The notes beneath the pieces were generated by a model. The model was not told where the DNA came from. It made no database searches and saw only the letters and a program-made list of their open reading frames with translations. DNA of 64,000 nucleotides from Flavobacteriaceae bacterium NBU2977. GTDB lineage: Bacteria > Bacteroidota > Bacteroidia > Flavobacteriales > Flavobacteriaceae. The stretch spans positions 372,001-436,000 of the forward strand of contig JAIOUW010000002.1 of the NCBI GenBank assembly GCA_019931105.1, in the 5' to 3' direction. Both the position numbers and the translations under genes were made by a program. Every line of letters begins with the position of its first letter. The stretch's first letter is position 1. Below, one piece after another: positions 6,460 through 15,520 of this stretch.

Positions 6460-9330
6460 ATGATAGACTACGAGGAAAATATTGAGGTACGAGGGGCTCG
6501 CGTTCATAATCTCAAAAATATCGATGTTACGATTCCAAGGGAGAAACTGGTGGTCATCACCGGCCTTTCCGGAAGCGGAAAATCGTCCCTTGCTTTCGAT
6601 ACCATTTATGCCGAAGGCCAACGTAGGTATATCGAAACTTTTTCGGCCTATGCCCGTCAGTTTTTAGGCGGACTGGAACGTCCTGACGTTGATAAGATCG
6701 ATGGCCTCTCACCAGTGATCGCCATTGAACAAAAAACGACTTCGAAATCCCCGCGATCGACCGTGGGCACCATCACCGAAATCTATGATTTTCTAAGACT
6801 GTTGTTCGCGCGGGCGGGCGATGCCTACAGTTTTAATACGGGCGAGAAAATGGTCAGTTATAATGATGAACAGATCAAAGAACTTATCAAGGCCGACTAC
6901 GCCGACAAGAAGATCAATGTGCTGGCACCTGTCATCAAATCGAGAAAAGGACATTATCGCGAGCTTTTCGAGCAAATCGGCAAACAAGGTTTTGTAAAAG
7001 TCCGTATCGACGGCGAGATCAAGGATATCGTAAAAGGCATGAAAGTCGACCGATACAAGACCCATGATATCGAAATCGTTATCGACCGCTTGAAAATAGG
7101 GGCCTCGGAAGAGTTGGACAAACGTTTGACCGAAACCATCAATACGGCCATGTACAGCGGCAACAATGTACTCATGGTCTTGGAAGAGGGCGCTACAGAA
7201 CCACGCTATTTCAGTCGCGACCTGATGTGCCCCACTACGGGCATTTCGTATCCTGCGCCCGAACCCAATACCTTTTCGTTCAATTCACCCAAGGGCATGT
7301 GTCCGCATTGCAACGGTCTTGGCCATGTGTACGAGGTCAATGAAAACAAAATTTTTCCCAACAAAAAACTTTCCATAAAGTCTGGGGGAATCGCCCCTTT
7401 AGGCGAATACAAAAAATCATGGGCCTTCAAGCAGATCGAGACCATCGCCCAACGTTATGGTTTTGAACTCACCGACCCTATTTCAAAAATTCCCGATGAG
7501 GCGATCCAAGTTCTTTTAAACGGGGGGCACGATACTTTTGAGGTCGAATCGAAGACTTTGGGTGTAAAACGCAACTATAAAATCGATTATGAAGGTATCG
7601 CGAACTTTATAAAGAGCCAGTTCGAGGAAGCGGATTCTACTTCGATAAAACGATGGGCCAAAGAATACATGGACAAGATTGTGTGCCCGGCCTGCGAAGG
7701 GTCTCGTCTTCGAAAAGAATCGTTGAATTTCAAGATCAATGAAAAGAACATTGCAGAACTGGCGCATCTTGACATTGCCGATTTGGCCCTGTTCTTTAAA
7801 GGTCTCGACCAGAACCTTGAGGGAAATCAAAAACTGATCGCCGAGGAAATTATCAAGGAAATTTCAGCACGCATTCAATTTTTGTTGGATGTGGGGCTCG
7901 ATTATCTCTCTTTGAACCGAAGTTCGAAGTCACTTTCCGGGGGTGAGGCGCAACGCATCAGGCTGGCGACCCAAATCGGTTCACAATTGGTCGGTGTACT
8001 CTATATTCTCGACGAACCCAGCATCGGACTTCACCAGCGTGACAACAATCGTTTGATCGCTTCATTGGAAGCACTGAGAAATATCGGCAATTCAGTTATC
8101 GTGGTCGAACATGACCGCGATATGATAGAACGTGCCGACCACGTGATAGATATCGGCCCCAAAGCTGGTCGTCATGGTGGTGAAATTATCTCGGAAGGGC
8201 CTCCGGAGAGGTTAAAAGAACATCGTACGCTTACCGCAGATTATATCACGGGTAAAAAGGAGATTCCCACGCCCATTGAACGAAGAAAGGGCAATGGCCA
8301 CAAAATTACCTTATCGGGTTGTACGGGAAACAACTTAAAGAATATTACCGTTGATTTTCCATTGGGACAAATGATCGGGGTCACCGGGGTTTCCGGCAGT
8401 GGCAAATCCACCCTCATAAACGAGACCCTCTACCCTATCATGAACGCCCATTATTTTAACGGCGTAAAAAAACCAATGCCCTACAAAAAAATATCGGGAT
8501 TGGACCATATCGACAAGGTCATCGATATCAATCAATCGCCCATCGGGCGAACACCTAGATCGAACCCCGCAACCTACACCGGCGTTTTCAGTGAAATACG
8601 TGCGCTGTTCACCAAGACGCCCGAAGCGGCCATAAGGGGCTATAAACCCGGGCGCTTTAGCTTTAACGTGAAAGGCGGGCGCTGTGAAACGTGTCAAGGA
8701 GGAGGACTCCGGGTAATAGAAATGAACTTTCTACCCGACGTATATGTTGAATGTGAAACCTGTAATGGCAAACGTTTCAATCGGGAAACACTGGAAATAA
8801 GGTATAAGGGCAAATCGATTGCCGACGTTTTGGAAATGACGATCAATGAAGCCGTCGATTTTTTTGAGGCCATCCCTAAAATCCATCGTAAGTTAAAGAC
8901 GATCCAAGATGTCGGCCTCGGCTATATATCATTGGGACAACAATCGACGACGCTATCGGGTGGTGAGGCCCAACGCATTAAATTGGCGACCGAGCTATCA
9001 AAACGGGATACAGGAAATACATTCTATATTCTCGATGAACCTACAACGGGGCTTCATTTTGAGGACATTAGGGTACTAATGGAAGTTTTGAACCGTTTGG
9101 TAGACAAAGGCAATACAGTCCTGGTGATCGAGCACAATATGGATGTCATCAAAATGATGGATTATATTATCGATATCGGCTACGAGGGAGGCCGTGGCGG
9201 GGGCATGGTCGTGGCCAAGGGCACGCCCGAGGTCGTGGCCAAAGACAAGAAGAGTTACACGGCGGCATTTTTGAAGAAAGAACTTGGGTCCATATCATCC
9301 AAGAACACCTTACAGGCTGCGACCAATTAA
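6460..9330 (+). CDS. uvrA: Excinuclease ABC subunit A
   Basis: UvrA is the damage-recognition ATPase of nucleotide excision repair; as a dimer it loads UvrB at bulky lesions. The 956 residues match the usual bacterial length. Two ABC modules are visible: P-loops GLSGSGKS (35-42) and GVSGSGKS (near 645), and two LSGGEAQRI signatures (near 7935-7960 and 8955-8980). Zinc-module cysteine pairs occur as CPHCNG, CPACEG, and CETC twice (CETCQG, CETCNG). The DEPSIGLH and DEPTTGLH D-loop motifs are intact. The 21-bp gap to the downstream LOG gene suggests co-transcription. Its position directly after the radical-SAM/DUF4130 pair makes a compact repair neighbourhood. Confidence 0.98.
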   Translation: MIDYEENIEVRGARVHNLKNIDVTIPREKLVVITGLSGSGKSSLAFDTIYAEGQRRYIETFSAYARQFLGGLERPDVDKIDGLSPVIAIEQKTTSKSPRSTVGTITEIYDFLRLLFARAGDAYSFNTGEKMVSYNDEQIKELIKADYADKKINVLAPVIKSRKGHYRELFEQIGKQGFVKVRIDGEIKDIVKGMKVDRYKTHDIEIVIDRLKIGASEELDKRLTETINTAMYSGNNVLMVLEEGATEPRYFSRDLMCPTTGISYPAPEPNTFSFNSPKGMCPHCNGLGHVYEVNENKIFPNKKLSIKSGGIAPLGEYKKSWAFKQIETIAQRYGFELTDPISKIPDEAIQVLLNGGHDTFEVESKTLGVKRNYKIDYEGIANFIKSQFEEADSTSIKRWAKEYMDKIVCPACEGSRLRKESLNFKINEKNIAELAHLDIADLALFFKGLDQNLEGNQKLIAEEIIKEISARIQFLLDVGLDYLSLNRSSKSLSGGEAQRIRLATQIGSQLVGVLYILDEPSIGLHQRDNNRLIASLEALRNIGNSVIVVEHDRDMIERADHVIDIGPKAGRHGGEIISEGPPERLKEHRTLTADYITGKKEIPTPIERRKGNGHKITLSGCTGNNLKNITVDFPLGQMIGVTGVSGSGKSTLINETLYPIMNAHYFNGVKKPMPYKKISGLDHIDKVIDINQSPIGRTPRSNPATYTGVFSEIRALFTKTPEAAIRGYKPGRFSFNVKGGRCETCQGGGLRVIEMNFLPDVYVECETCNGKRFNRETLEIRYKGKSIADVLEMTINEAVDFFEAIPKIHRKLKTIQDVGLGYISLGQQSTTLSGGEAQRIKLATELSKRDTGNTFYILDEPTTGLHFEDIRVLMEVLNRLVDKGNTVLVIEHNMDVIKMMDYIIDIGYEGGRGGGMVVAKGTPEVVAKDKKSYTAAFLKKELGSISSKNTLQAATN

Positions 9331-9351
9331 CAATATCAACGAATCAATTAA

Positions 9352-10038
9352 ATGAGAAAAGAACAGCATCATAAAGGTTGGAACGAGATCAAGACCAATG
9401 ACTCATGGGCGATATTCAAAATCATGGGCGAATTCGTCAATGGTTATGAGCGTTTGAGCGCCATCGGGCCCTGTGTTTCGATTTTTGGCTCGGCGCGAAC
9501 CCAAGAAAACCAAAAATACTACGAATTGGCGGTCAGTATCGCCAAAACGATTTCCGAAGCAGGATACGGAGTAATTACAGGGGGCGGCCCCGGTATTATG
9601 GAGGCAGGTAACAGAGGGGCACATTTGGCCGGAGGAACTTCGGTCGGATTGAACATAGACCTTCCTTTCGAACAACACGACAACCCATACATAGATCCCG
9701 ATAAGAGCCTTGACTTTGATTACTTTTTTGTGAGAAAGGTGATGTTCGTGAAATACTCTCAGGGCTTCGTGGTCATGCCGGGCGGCTTTGGTACCCTTGA
9801 TGAGCTTTTTGAGGCGATTACCCTGATTCAGACCAACAAGATCGAAAAATTTCCCATCATACTGGTCGGCACCGATTTTTGGAAAGGACTTTTTGATTGG
9901 GTGAAAAATACCATGCTTGAAGCCGGAAACATCAGTCCGCATGACCTTGACCTAGTCAAACTTGTAGATACTGAGGATGAAGTTCTCGAAATAATAGATT
10001 CTTTCTATAAAGGGCGCTCGCTGAGCCCGAATTTTTAA
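9352..10038 (+). CDS. LOG family (TIGR00730-type) nucleotide hydrolase
   Basis: A 228-residue Rossmann-fold protein of the LOG/lysine-decarboxylase-like family, whose characterised members remove ribose 5-phosphate from nucleoside monophosphates (in plants, cytokinin riboside 5'-monophosphates). The two signature motifs are present: GGGPGIMEAGNRGA (near 79-92) and PGGFGTLDE (about 143-151). Bacterial members likely act in nucleotide salvage or housekeeping; the true substrate here cannot be read. The family is often mis-annotated as lysine decarboxylase because of its Pfam name. It starts 21 bp after uvrA and ends 14 bp before the next ATG, so the three genes may share a transcript. Confidence 0.88.
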   Translation: MRKEQHHKGWNEIKTNDSWAIFKIMGEFVNGYERLSAIGPCVSIFGSARTQENQKYYELAVSIAKTISEAGYGVITGGGPGIMEAGNRGAHLAGGTSVGLNIDLPFEQHDNPYIDPDKSLDFDYFFVRKVMFVKYSQGFVVMPGGFGTLDELFEAITLIQTNKIEKFPIILVGTDFWKGLFDWVKNTMLEAGNISPHDLDLVKLVDTEDEVLEIIDSFYKGRSLSPNF

Positions 10039-10052
10039 CCGATATTGTGCGA

Positions 10053-12899
10053 ATGAAGAAGGTGTTTTTGAACGATGTCGCCCGAATTCTGTTCTTCTTG
10101 TTCGGTCTACTGTCCGTAACGGCGCAACACAAGAATATTATTAATGCCTCTTTGGATGGCGAAACAAAGGAAATAAGTATTCAGCAAGAATTCGAATACT
10201 TGAACAATACCGACGACATTCTTGAAACCCTGTATTTCAATGATTGGGCAAATGCCTATTCGGACAAAAACACGGGGCTTGCAAAACGATTTGGACAAGA
10301 ATTTAAGAAAAGTCTGCACCTGGCAAGAGACCATGAGCGCGGCCATACCGAGATTTTAAGTGCGGTCGATGATGATTACAGGGGCCTTAAACTGACCCGG
10401 GTCACAGACAAGGACATTATAAAAATCGATTTGAACAAGCCCCTACAGCCTAGAGGTTCGGCTAAATTCTTTATAACCTACACGGTAAAGCTTCCATCAA
10501 ATAAATTTACTCCATTTGGTTATGGCAATAATAATGAGTATTACTTAAAAGATTGGTATCTAACCCCGGCCGTATATGACGGTGTCTGGCATCTTTACTC
10601 GAACAAGAATTTGGAAGATCTTTATACCGACATTACCAATACGACCATAAACCTGACCTATCCCCAAGAACTCTTTTTGGCATCCAATTATCGGGTTCTT
10701 TCCAATGTCGCCCTACCGAATGCCAAAGAGGTTCAATTAGAGGGCGTCAAACAAAAGAATTGTGAGATAATAATCCAACCGATTCAAAATTTCACAACAC
10801 ATATTACACCCGATATTACCGTTATCACGAATATTCAAGCGGCCAAATATGACTTGATCTCAAAAGACATCTCGATCAACCGCGTCACGGCGTTTATTAG
10901 CGAACACCTAGGCGCTTATCCGCATCAACAGCTTTTGGTAAGCGAATTGGACTATAACAAAAATCCGCTTTACGGAATCAATCAATTGCCCTCTTTCATA
11001 CGGCCTTATGAAGAGCGGTTTCAATTTGAGATGAAATTTCTGAAAACCGCGCTGATCAATATTCTGGAAGAAAGCATTTATCTGGACCCGAGAAAGGAAC
11101 AATGGGTAAACGATGCCATTGCCAATTACTTGATGATCGCCTTCGTCGAAAAATATTATCCCGATCAAAAACTCTTGGGAAAACTATCTAAAATATGGGG
11201 AATAAGGGGCTTTAACCTCGCTAAAATGGATTTTAACGAACAATATCCGTTTTTATACATGCTAATGGCAAGAAAAAATCTTGACCAGCCATTGACCACT
11301 TCGAACGACTCTTTGGTATGGTTCAACCAAAAAATTGCCAATAAATATAAGGCCGGGCTAGGGCTTTCTTATTTGGCAAGCTATATCGGCAAGGAAAAAG
11401 TGGACGAGGGCATCAAGACCTTTTATGAATTTTACAAGCTAAGCCGTGTTAAAGTAATTGATTTCGAATCGATTATAAAACGGTCGTCAAATCAGAACCT
11501 TGATTGGTATTTCAACAATTACGTATTTACGGATCGAAAAATAGATTATAAGATCAAGAAAGTCGAAAAATCAGAGGATTCACTTGCCGTTACCCTTAAA
11601 AATAAAGAGGGTACGGTCGTACCGATTTCTCTGTTCGGCCTCAAAAACGATACCGTTATTTCAAAATATTGGTTCACAAATGTGGATGGGGAGAAGACTT
11701 TTACCATTCCTCGCAATGGTGAAGATCGTCTGGTTCTCAATTATGACCAAAAGATTCCGGAGTTCAATCAAAGGGACAATTGGAAATCTTTGGGCGGTTT
11801 TCTTTCGAGCAACAAGAAATTGAAATTCACTTTTTTTAGGGACTCTGAAAACCCGTATTACAATCAAATATTCTATGTGCCCGTCATAAACTTCAATATC
11901 TATGATGGATGGGCACCAGGTATGCGCCTATATAATAAGACTTTTCTTGAACGACCGTTCATATACGATTTGGCCCCTTCATATTCATTCAGGGAAAGGT
12001 CTTTCGTCGGGTACGGAAAAATTACGTATCGCAAATATTTGAGCAAATCAGGTCTCTACCTTGCCGATTATGGCATTCGCGGGTCGACATCTCATTTTGA
12101 CATCAATTCGCGCTATTCGACCATTACCCCGTCGGTCAGTTTTGCCTGGCGGCCTGAAGACCTTATTTCGAACAAGCGTCAGATACTATCGTTCCGCTAC
12201 ATAAATATCTTCAGAAATTTGGATGAAAGCCTAAAGGCGGCGGGCAGGGCACCCGAAAGTCCTGATTACAGTGTTTTTGACGCCAGGTATTACAATGTTC
12301 ACAACCATATTCTGGACTACAGCTCTTGGTTTGTCGACTTTCAGTACGCCTCCAAATTCTCCAAACTGATTTTCGAGTACGAATACCGCAAACTGTTCGA
12401 AAATAACCGTCAGTTCAATTTAAGGTTCTATGCCGGTAAGTTTTTGCGCAACAAGACACAGGACGACTTTTTTAGCTTTGCCTTGGATAGACCGACCGAT
12501 TACCTCTTCGATTACAATTATCTCGGTCGTTCGGAAGATTCAGGACTCTATAGTCAACAGATCATAATTGCCGAAGGTGGTTTCAAATCGTTCATGGATG
12601 AGCGCTACCGATTCTCAAATGATTGGTTGACAACGGTCAACACAAGTGTCAATTTATGGAAGTGGATTGAGTTGTACGGTGATGCGGGGTATGTAAAAAA
12701 TCGGGGCGAAAATGGCAAATTCGTCTATGACTCGGGCGTACGTTTGAACCTTGTTACCGATTATTTCGAGTTATACTTTCCCCTTTATTCGAATAATGGT
12801 TGGGAGGTAGCTCAGCCAGACTATGGTGAAAAAATAAGGTTTATCGTAACGGTAAGTCCAAAAACCTTAATAGGGCTTTTTACCAGAAAATGGTTTTAA
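10053..12899 (+). CDS. M1 aminopeptidase-like pseudo-enzyme with C-terminal outer-membrane barrel
   Basis: The frame opens with GTG at 10047, but ATG at 10053 gives a proper signal peptide (MKKVFLND... to the cut after SVTAQ), so I start there (948 residues). The N-terminal half looks like an M1 (gluzincin) peptidase: beta-sandwich, then a catalytic-like region. The zinc motif is missing, however. Where HExxH should be there is INILEESIYL, and WLxEGFA is replaced by WVNDAIANYL. The second half (about 590-948) is rich in alternating aromatic strands and ends in a terminal Phe (TRKWF), as outer-membrane beta-barrels do. I infer a surface or periplasmic binding/scaffold role rather than peptidase action. 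The bacterial family carries names such as gluzincin metallopeptidase; no function is established. Confidence 0.72.
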   Translation: MKKVFLNDVARILFFLFGLLSVTAQHKNIINASLDGETKEISIQQEFEYLNNTDDILETLYFNDWANAYSDKNTGLAKRFGQEFKKSLHLARDHERGHTEILSAVDDDYRGLKLTRVTDKDIIKIDLNKPLQPRGSAKFFITYTVKLPSNKFTPFGYGNNNEYYLKDWYLTPAVYDGVWHLYSNKNLEDLYTDITNTTINLTYPQELFLASNYRVLSNVALPNAKEVQLEGVKQKNCEIIIQPIQNFTTHITPDITVITNIQAAKYDLISKDISINRVTAFISEHLGAYPHQQLLVSELDYNKNPLYGINQLPSFIRPYEERFQFEMKFLKTALINILEESIYLDPRKEQWVNDAIANYLMIAFVEKYYPDQKLLGKLSKIWGIRGFNLAKMDFNEQYPFLYMLMARKNLDQPLTTSNDSLVWFNQKIANKYKAGLGLSYLASYIGKEKVDEGIKTFYEFYKLSRVKVIDFESIIKRSSNQNLDWYFNNYVFTDRKIDYKIKKVEKSEDSLAVTLKNKEGTVVPISLFGLKNDTVISKYWFTNVDGEKTFTIPRNGEDRLVLNYDQKIPEFNQRDNWKSLGGFLSSNKKLKFTFFRDSENPYYNQIFYVPVINFNIYDGWAPGMRLYNKTFLERPFIYDLAPSYSFRERSFVGYGKITYRKYLSKSGLYLADYGIRGSTSHFDINSRYSTITPSVSFAWRPEDLISNKRQILSFRYINIFRNLDESLKAAGRAPESPDYSVFDARYYNVHNHILDYSSWFVDFQYASKFSKLIFEYEYRKLFENNRQFNLRFYAGKFLRNKTQDDFFSFALDRPTDYLFDYNYLGRSEDSGLYSQQIIIAEGGFKSFMDERYRFSNDWLTTVNTSVNLWKWIELYGDAGYVKNRGENGKFVYDSGVRLNLVTDYFELYFPLYSNNGWEVAQPDYGEKIRFIVTVSPKTLIGLFTRKWF

Positions 12900-13010
12900 G
12901 CGATTGTTGTATTCGTAAAAAAATAAGCTATTTAGGTTATTTTTATATGAAAAAATGAATCGAATAAGGTTTATTTTAACGATTTTATAATAAGTATATT
13001 GGTTTTGACG

Positions 13011-13041
13011 TTGTAAAAATCCTATTGATTCGGTACTTTTG
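13011..13041 (+). promoter_or_regulatory. Bacteroidetes-type promoter of the E1 dehydrogenase gene
   Basis: TTG at 13011-13013, a 20-bp spacer, and TACTTTTG at 13034-13041 match the -33/-7 consensus TTG-N19-21-TAnnTTTG. The ATG follows 19 bp downstream at 13061, giving a leader of about a dozen bases. This is the cleanest promoter match in the window. Confidence 0.68.
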
Positions 13042-13060
13042 CAGAAACCCAAAAATGTAA

Positions 13061-15472
13061 ATGAACGTATCTTCCAAAACCAGCAACGACATTTCGTTTG
13101 ATGATTTCAAATCGCAGATTCTAAAAGATTACGAAATTGTGGTAATCAGTCGAACCTGCAGTCTCCTTGGAAGAAAAGAAGTACTTACCGGAAAGGCTAA
13201 ATTTGGGATTTTTGGTGATGGAAAGGAGCTGCCCCAATTGGCGATGGCCCGCTGTTTCAAAAATGGCGACTTTAGAAGTGGCTATTATAGGGACCAGACT
13301 TTCATGATGGCTCTTGGGCTGTTGACTCCAAAGAATTTTTTCCATGGCCTTTATGCCACTACCGATATGGAAAAAGAACCCATGAGCGGCGGCAGGCAAA
13401 TGGGCGGCCATTTCTTGACCTACAGCCTTGATGATGATGGTAATTGGAAAGATCTTACCAAACAAAAAAACAGTAGTGCCGATATTTCTTGTACAGCAGG
13501 TCAAATGCCAAGACTATTAGGATTGGCGCAGGCTTCGAAAATCTACCGTCACGTTAAAGGCATCGACGCCACCAATTTTTCACGTAATGGAAACGAGGTA
13601 GCTTGGGGCACTATCGGAAATGGCAGTACAAGTGAGGGCATGTTCCTCGAAACCGTGAATGCCGGTGGGGTGCTTCAAGTACCAATGGTCATTAGTATCT
13701 GGGACGATGAATATGGTATTTCCGTCCCTGCTAAATACCATACGACCAAAGAGGATATTTCAAAGATTCTCAGTGGTTTTCAACGAGATGCGAATGATAA
13801 GGGATACGAGTTGTTAAGGGTAAACGGATGGGACTACACCGCATTAATGCATACCTATGAAAATGCCTCGGATATTGCCCGCGAAGAACATGTTCCGGTC
13901 ATTGTTCATGTTCGCGAATTGACCCAACCTCAGGGACATTCTACTTCAGGGTCCCACGAGCGTTACAAAAGTGATAAGCGCCTTGAGTGGGAACGTGAAA
14001 ATGATTGCAACAAGCGTTTTAGGGACTGGATATTGGAATCGGGAATTTCTAACGAAGAGGAGCTTGCGGCAATTGAAAAAAATATTAGCAAGGAAGTACG
14101 GTTGGCCAAAAAGGAGGCTTGGTCAGAATTTTTGGAAAATCACAAACTTCTAAAGAAAGAACTTGTCACGATACTTGACAAGGCGGCGCATAAATCGGCA
14201 AACAAGGGTATTGTTCTTCAGATAAAGAATGATTTGATCGCTATTGAAGAACCGTTAAAAAAAGATCTGGCAAAATCTGCAAGAACGGCATTGAGGTATC
14301 TTCTTGGCCAAGAAATGGCAGAGAAAGAAGAACTGAAAAAATGGGTGGAATCCTTTCTAGCTGAAATGCAACCCAAATTCAGTGCCGACCTCTACAGCGA
14401 GCAACCCAACAGGGCGGTTAATATTGAGGAAATAAAACCCACATACAATGCTGGCGCCGAAAAGGTGGACGGCCGGATCGTTTTGCGCGATAATTTTGAC
14501 AAACTCTTTGAAGACCACCCGAACCTTATGGTTTTCGGTGAAGATACCGGAGCCATCGGAGATGTCAATCAAGGTCTTGAAGGACTACAAAAAAAGTATG
14601 GTGAACTCCGTGTTTCTGATACCGGCATTCGTGAAACGACAATAATAGGTCAAGGCATAGGCCTCGCCTTACGTGGACTTAGGCCAATTGCCGAAATTCA
14701 ATACCTTGATTACATATTTTATGCCATGGCGACACTGACCGATGACTTGGCAACATTACGGTATAGAACCTGCGGAAAACAAAAAGCCCCGCTCATAATT
14801 CGTACACGGGGCCACCGACTGGAAGGCATTTGGCATTCGGGTTCCCAAATGGGAGGGCTCATCCATTTGCTAAGGGGCATATATATTCTGGCGCCTCGAA
14901 ACATGACGCAAGCCGCTGGTTTCTACAATACCCTGCTCAAAAGTGATGAACCCGCACTGGTTATTGAAAGTTTGAACGGTTACCGTCTAAAGGAAAAAAG
15001 GCCGGACAATCTAGGTGCTTTTCGTACCCCTATAGGTGTAGTGGAAAAGTTGATTGACGGTACCGACATTACTTTACTTTCTTATGGGTCGACATTGAGA
15101 ATTGTTATGAAAGTGTCAAAACAGTTGAGGGAAGTAGGTATTGAAGCAGAAGTCATTGATGCACAAACTTTATTGCCTTTTGACCTGAAACATGATGTCG
15201 TAAAGAGTGTTCAAAAAACGAACCGCTTATTGATTATCGATGAGGATGTGCCTGGTGGCTGCTCAGCCTACCTAATGCACGAAATTCTTGAAAATCAAGG
15301 GGCGTATCAATTTCTCGATAGTGCTCCTCAAACACTTACAGCAAAGCCACATAGGCCGGCATATGGCTCGGATGGCGATTATTTTTCGAAGCCCAATGAA
15401 GAAGATATCTTTGAAAAAGTCTACGGTATGATGCACGAATCGAATCCTGACGATTATCCGAAACTCAGATAA
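13061..15472 (+). CDS. 2-oxoacid dehydrogenase E1, fused alpha and beta subunits
   Basis: The 803-residue protein joins an E1-alpha domain (about 1-400) and an E1-beta domain (about 465-800) in one chain, as in the Bacteroidetes branched-chain/pyruvate-type 2-oxoacid dehydrogenases. It decarboxylates a 2-oxoacid with thiamine diphosphate and passes the acyl group to the lipoyl E2. The beta half shows GEDTGAIGDVNQG, RTRGHRLEGIWHSG and DAQTLLPFD. In the alpha half the thiamine motif normally written GD(A/G)S reads G186-N187-G188-S, so the Mg2+-binding aspartate is an asparagine. The second metal ligand, N200, is kept. Substrate (branched-chain 2-oxoacids is the usual annotation) is inferred. 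It is monocistronic: own promoter upstream, strong terminator downstream. E2 and E3 are not nearby. Confidence 0.88.
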   Translation: MNVSSKTSNDISFDDFKSQILKDYEIVVISRTCSLLGRKEVLTGKAKFGIFGDGKELPQLAMARCFKNGDFRSGYYRDQTFMMALGLLTPKNFFHGLYATTDMEKEPMSGGRQMGGHFLTYSLDDDGNWKDLTKQKNSSADISCTAGQMPRLLGLAQASKIYRHVKGIDATNFSRNGNEVAWGTIGNGSTSEGMFLETVNAGGVLQVPMVISIWDDEYGISVPAKYHTTKEDISKILSGFQRDANDKGYELLRVNGWDYTALMHTYENASDIAREEHVPVIVHVRELTQPQGHSTSGSHERYKSDKRLEWERENDCNKRFRDWILESGISNEEELAAIEKNISKEVRLAKKEAWSEFLENHKLLKKELVTILDKAAHKSANKGIVLQIKNDLIAIEEPLKKDLAKSARTALRYLLGQEMAEKEELKKWVESFLAEMQPKFSADLYSEQPNRAVNIEEIKPTYNAGAEKVDGRIVLRDNFDKLFEDHPNLMVFGEDTGAIGDVNQGLEGLQKKYGELRVSDTGIRETTIIGQGIGLALRGLRPIAEIQYLDYIFYAMATLTDDLATLRYRTCGKQKAPLIIRTRGHRLEGIWHSGSQMGGLIHLLRGIYILAPRNMTQAAGFYNTLLKSDEPALVIESLNGYRLKEKRPDNLGAFRTPIGVVEKLIDGTDITLLSYGSTLRIVMKVSKQLREVGIEAEVIDAQTLLPFDLKHDVVKSVQKTNRLLIIDEDVPGGCSAYLMHEILENQGAYQFLDSAPQTLTAKPHRPAYGSDGDYFSKPNEEDIFEKVYGMMHESNPDDYPKLR

Positions 15473-15483
15473 AAATAGAACTA

Positions 15484-15510
15484 AAAAGCCCCGCTCAATG
15501 CGGGGCTTTT
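15484..15510. terminator. Bidirectional terminator between E1 gene and M16 gene
   Basis: Perfect 11-bp stem AAAAGCCCCGC (15484-15494) and its inverse (15500-15510) around a 5-base loop, with A-run and T-run flanks on both strands. It sits between two convergent stop codons (15472 and 15521) and can serve both genes. Confidence 0.92.
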
Positions 15511-15520
15511 ATTTTTGCTA

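Noticed and set aside
9403-9942. 179-codon frame antisense to the LOG-family gene
   Set aside because: Lies wholly inside a conserved gene on the other strand and has no domain marks.
10047-10052. GTG start two codons upstream for the M1-like protein
   Set aside because: ATG 10053 gives a normal signal peptide; nothing supports the two extra residues.
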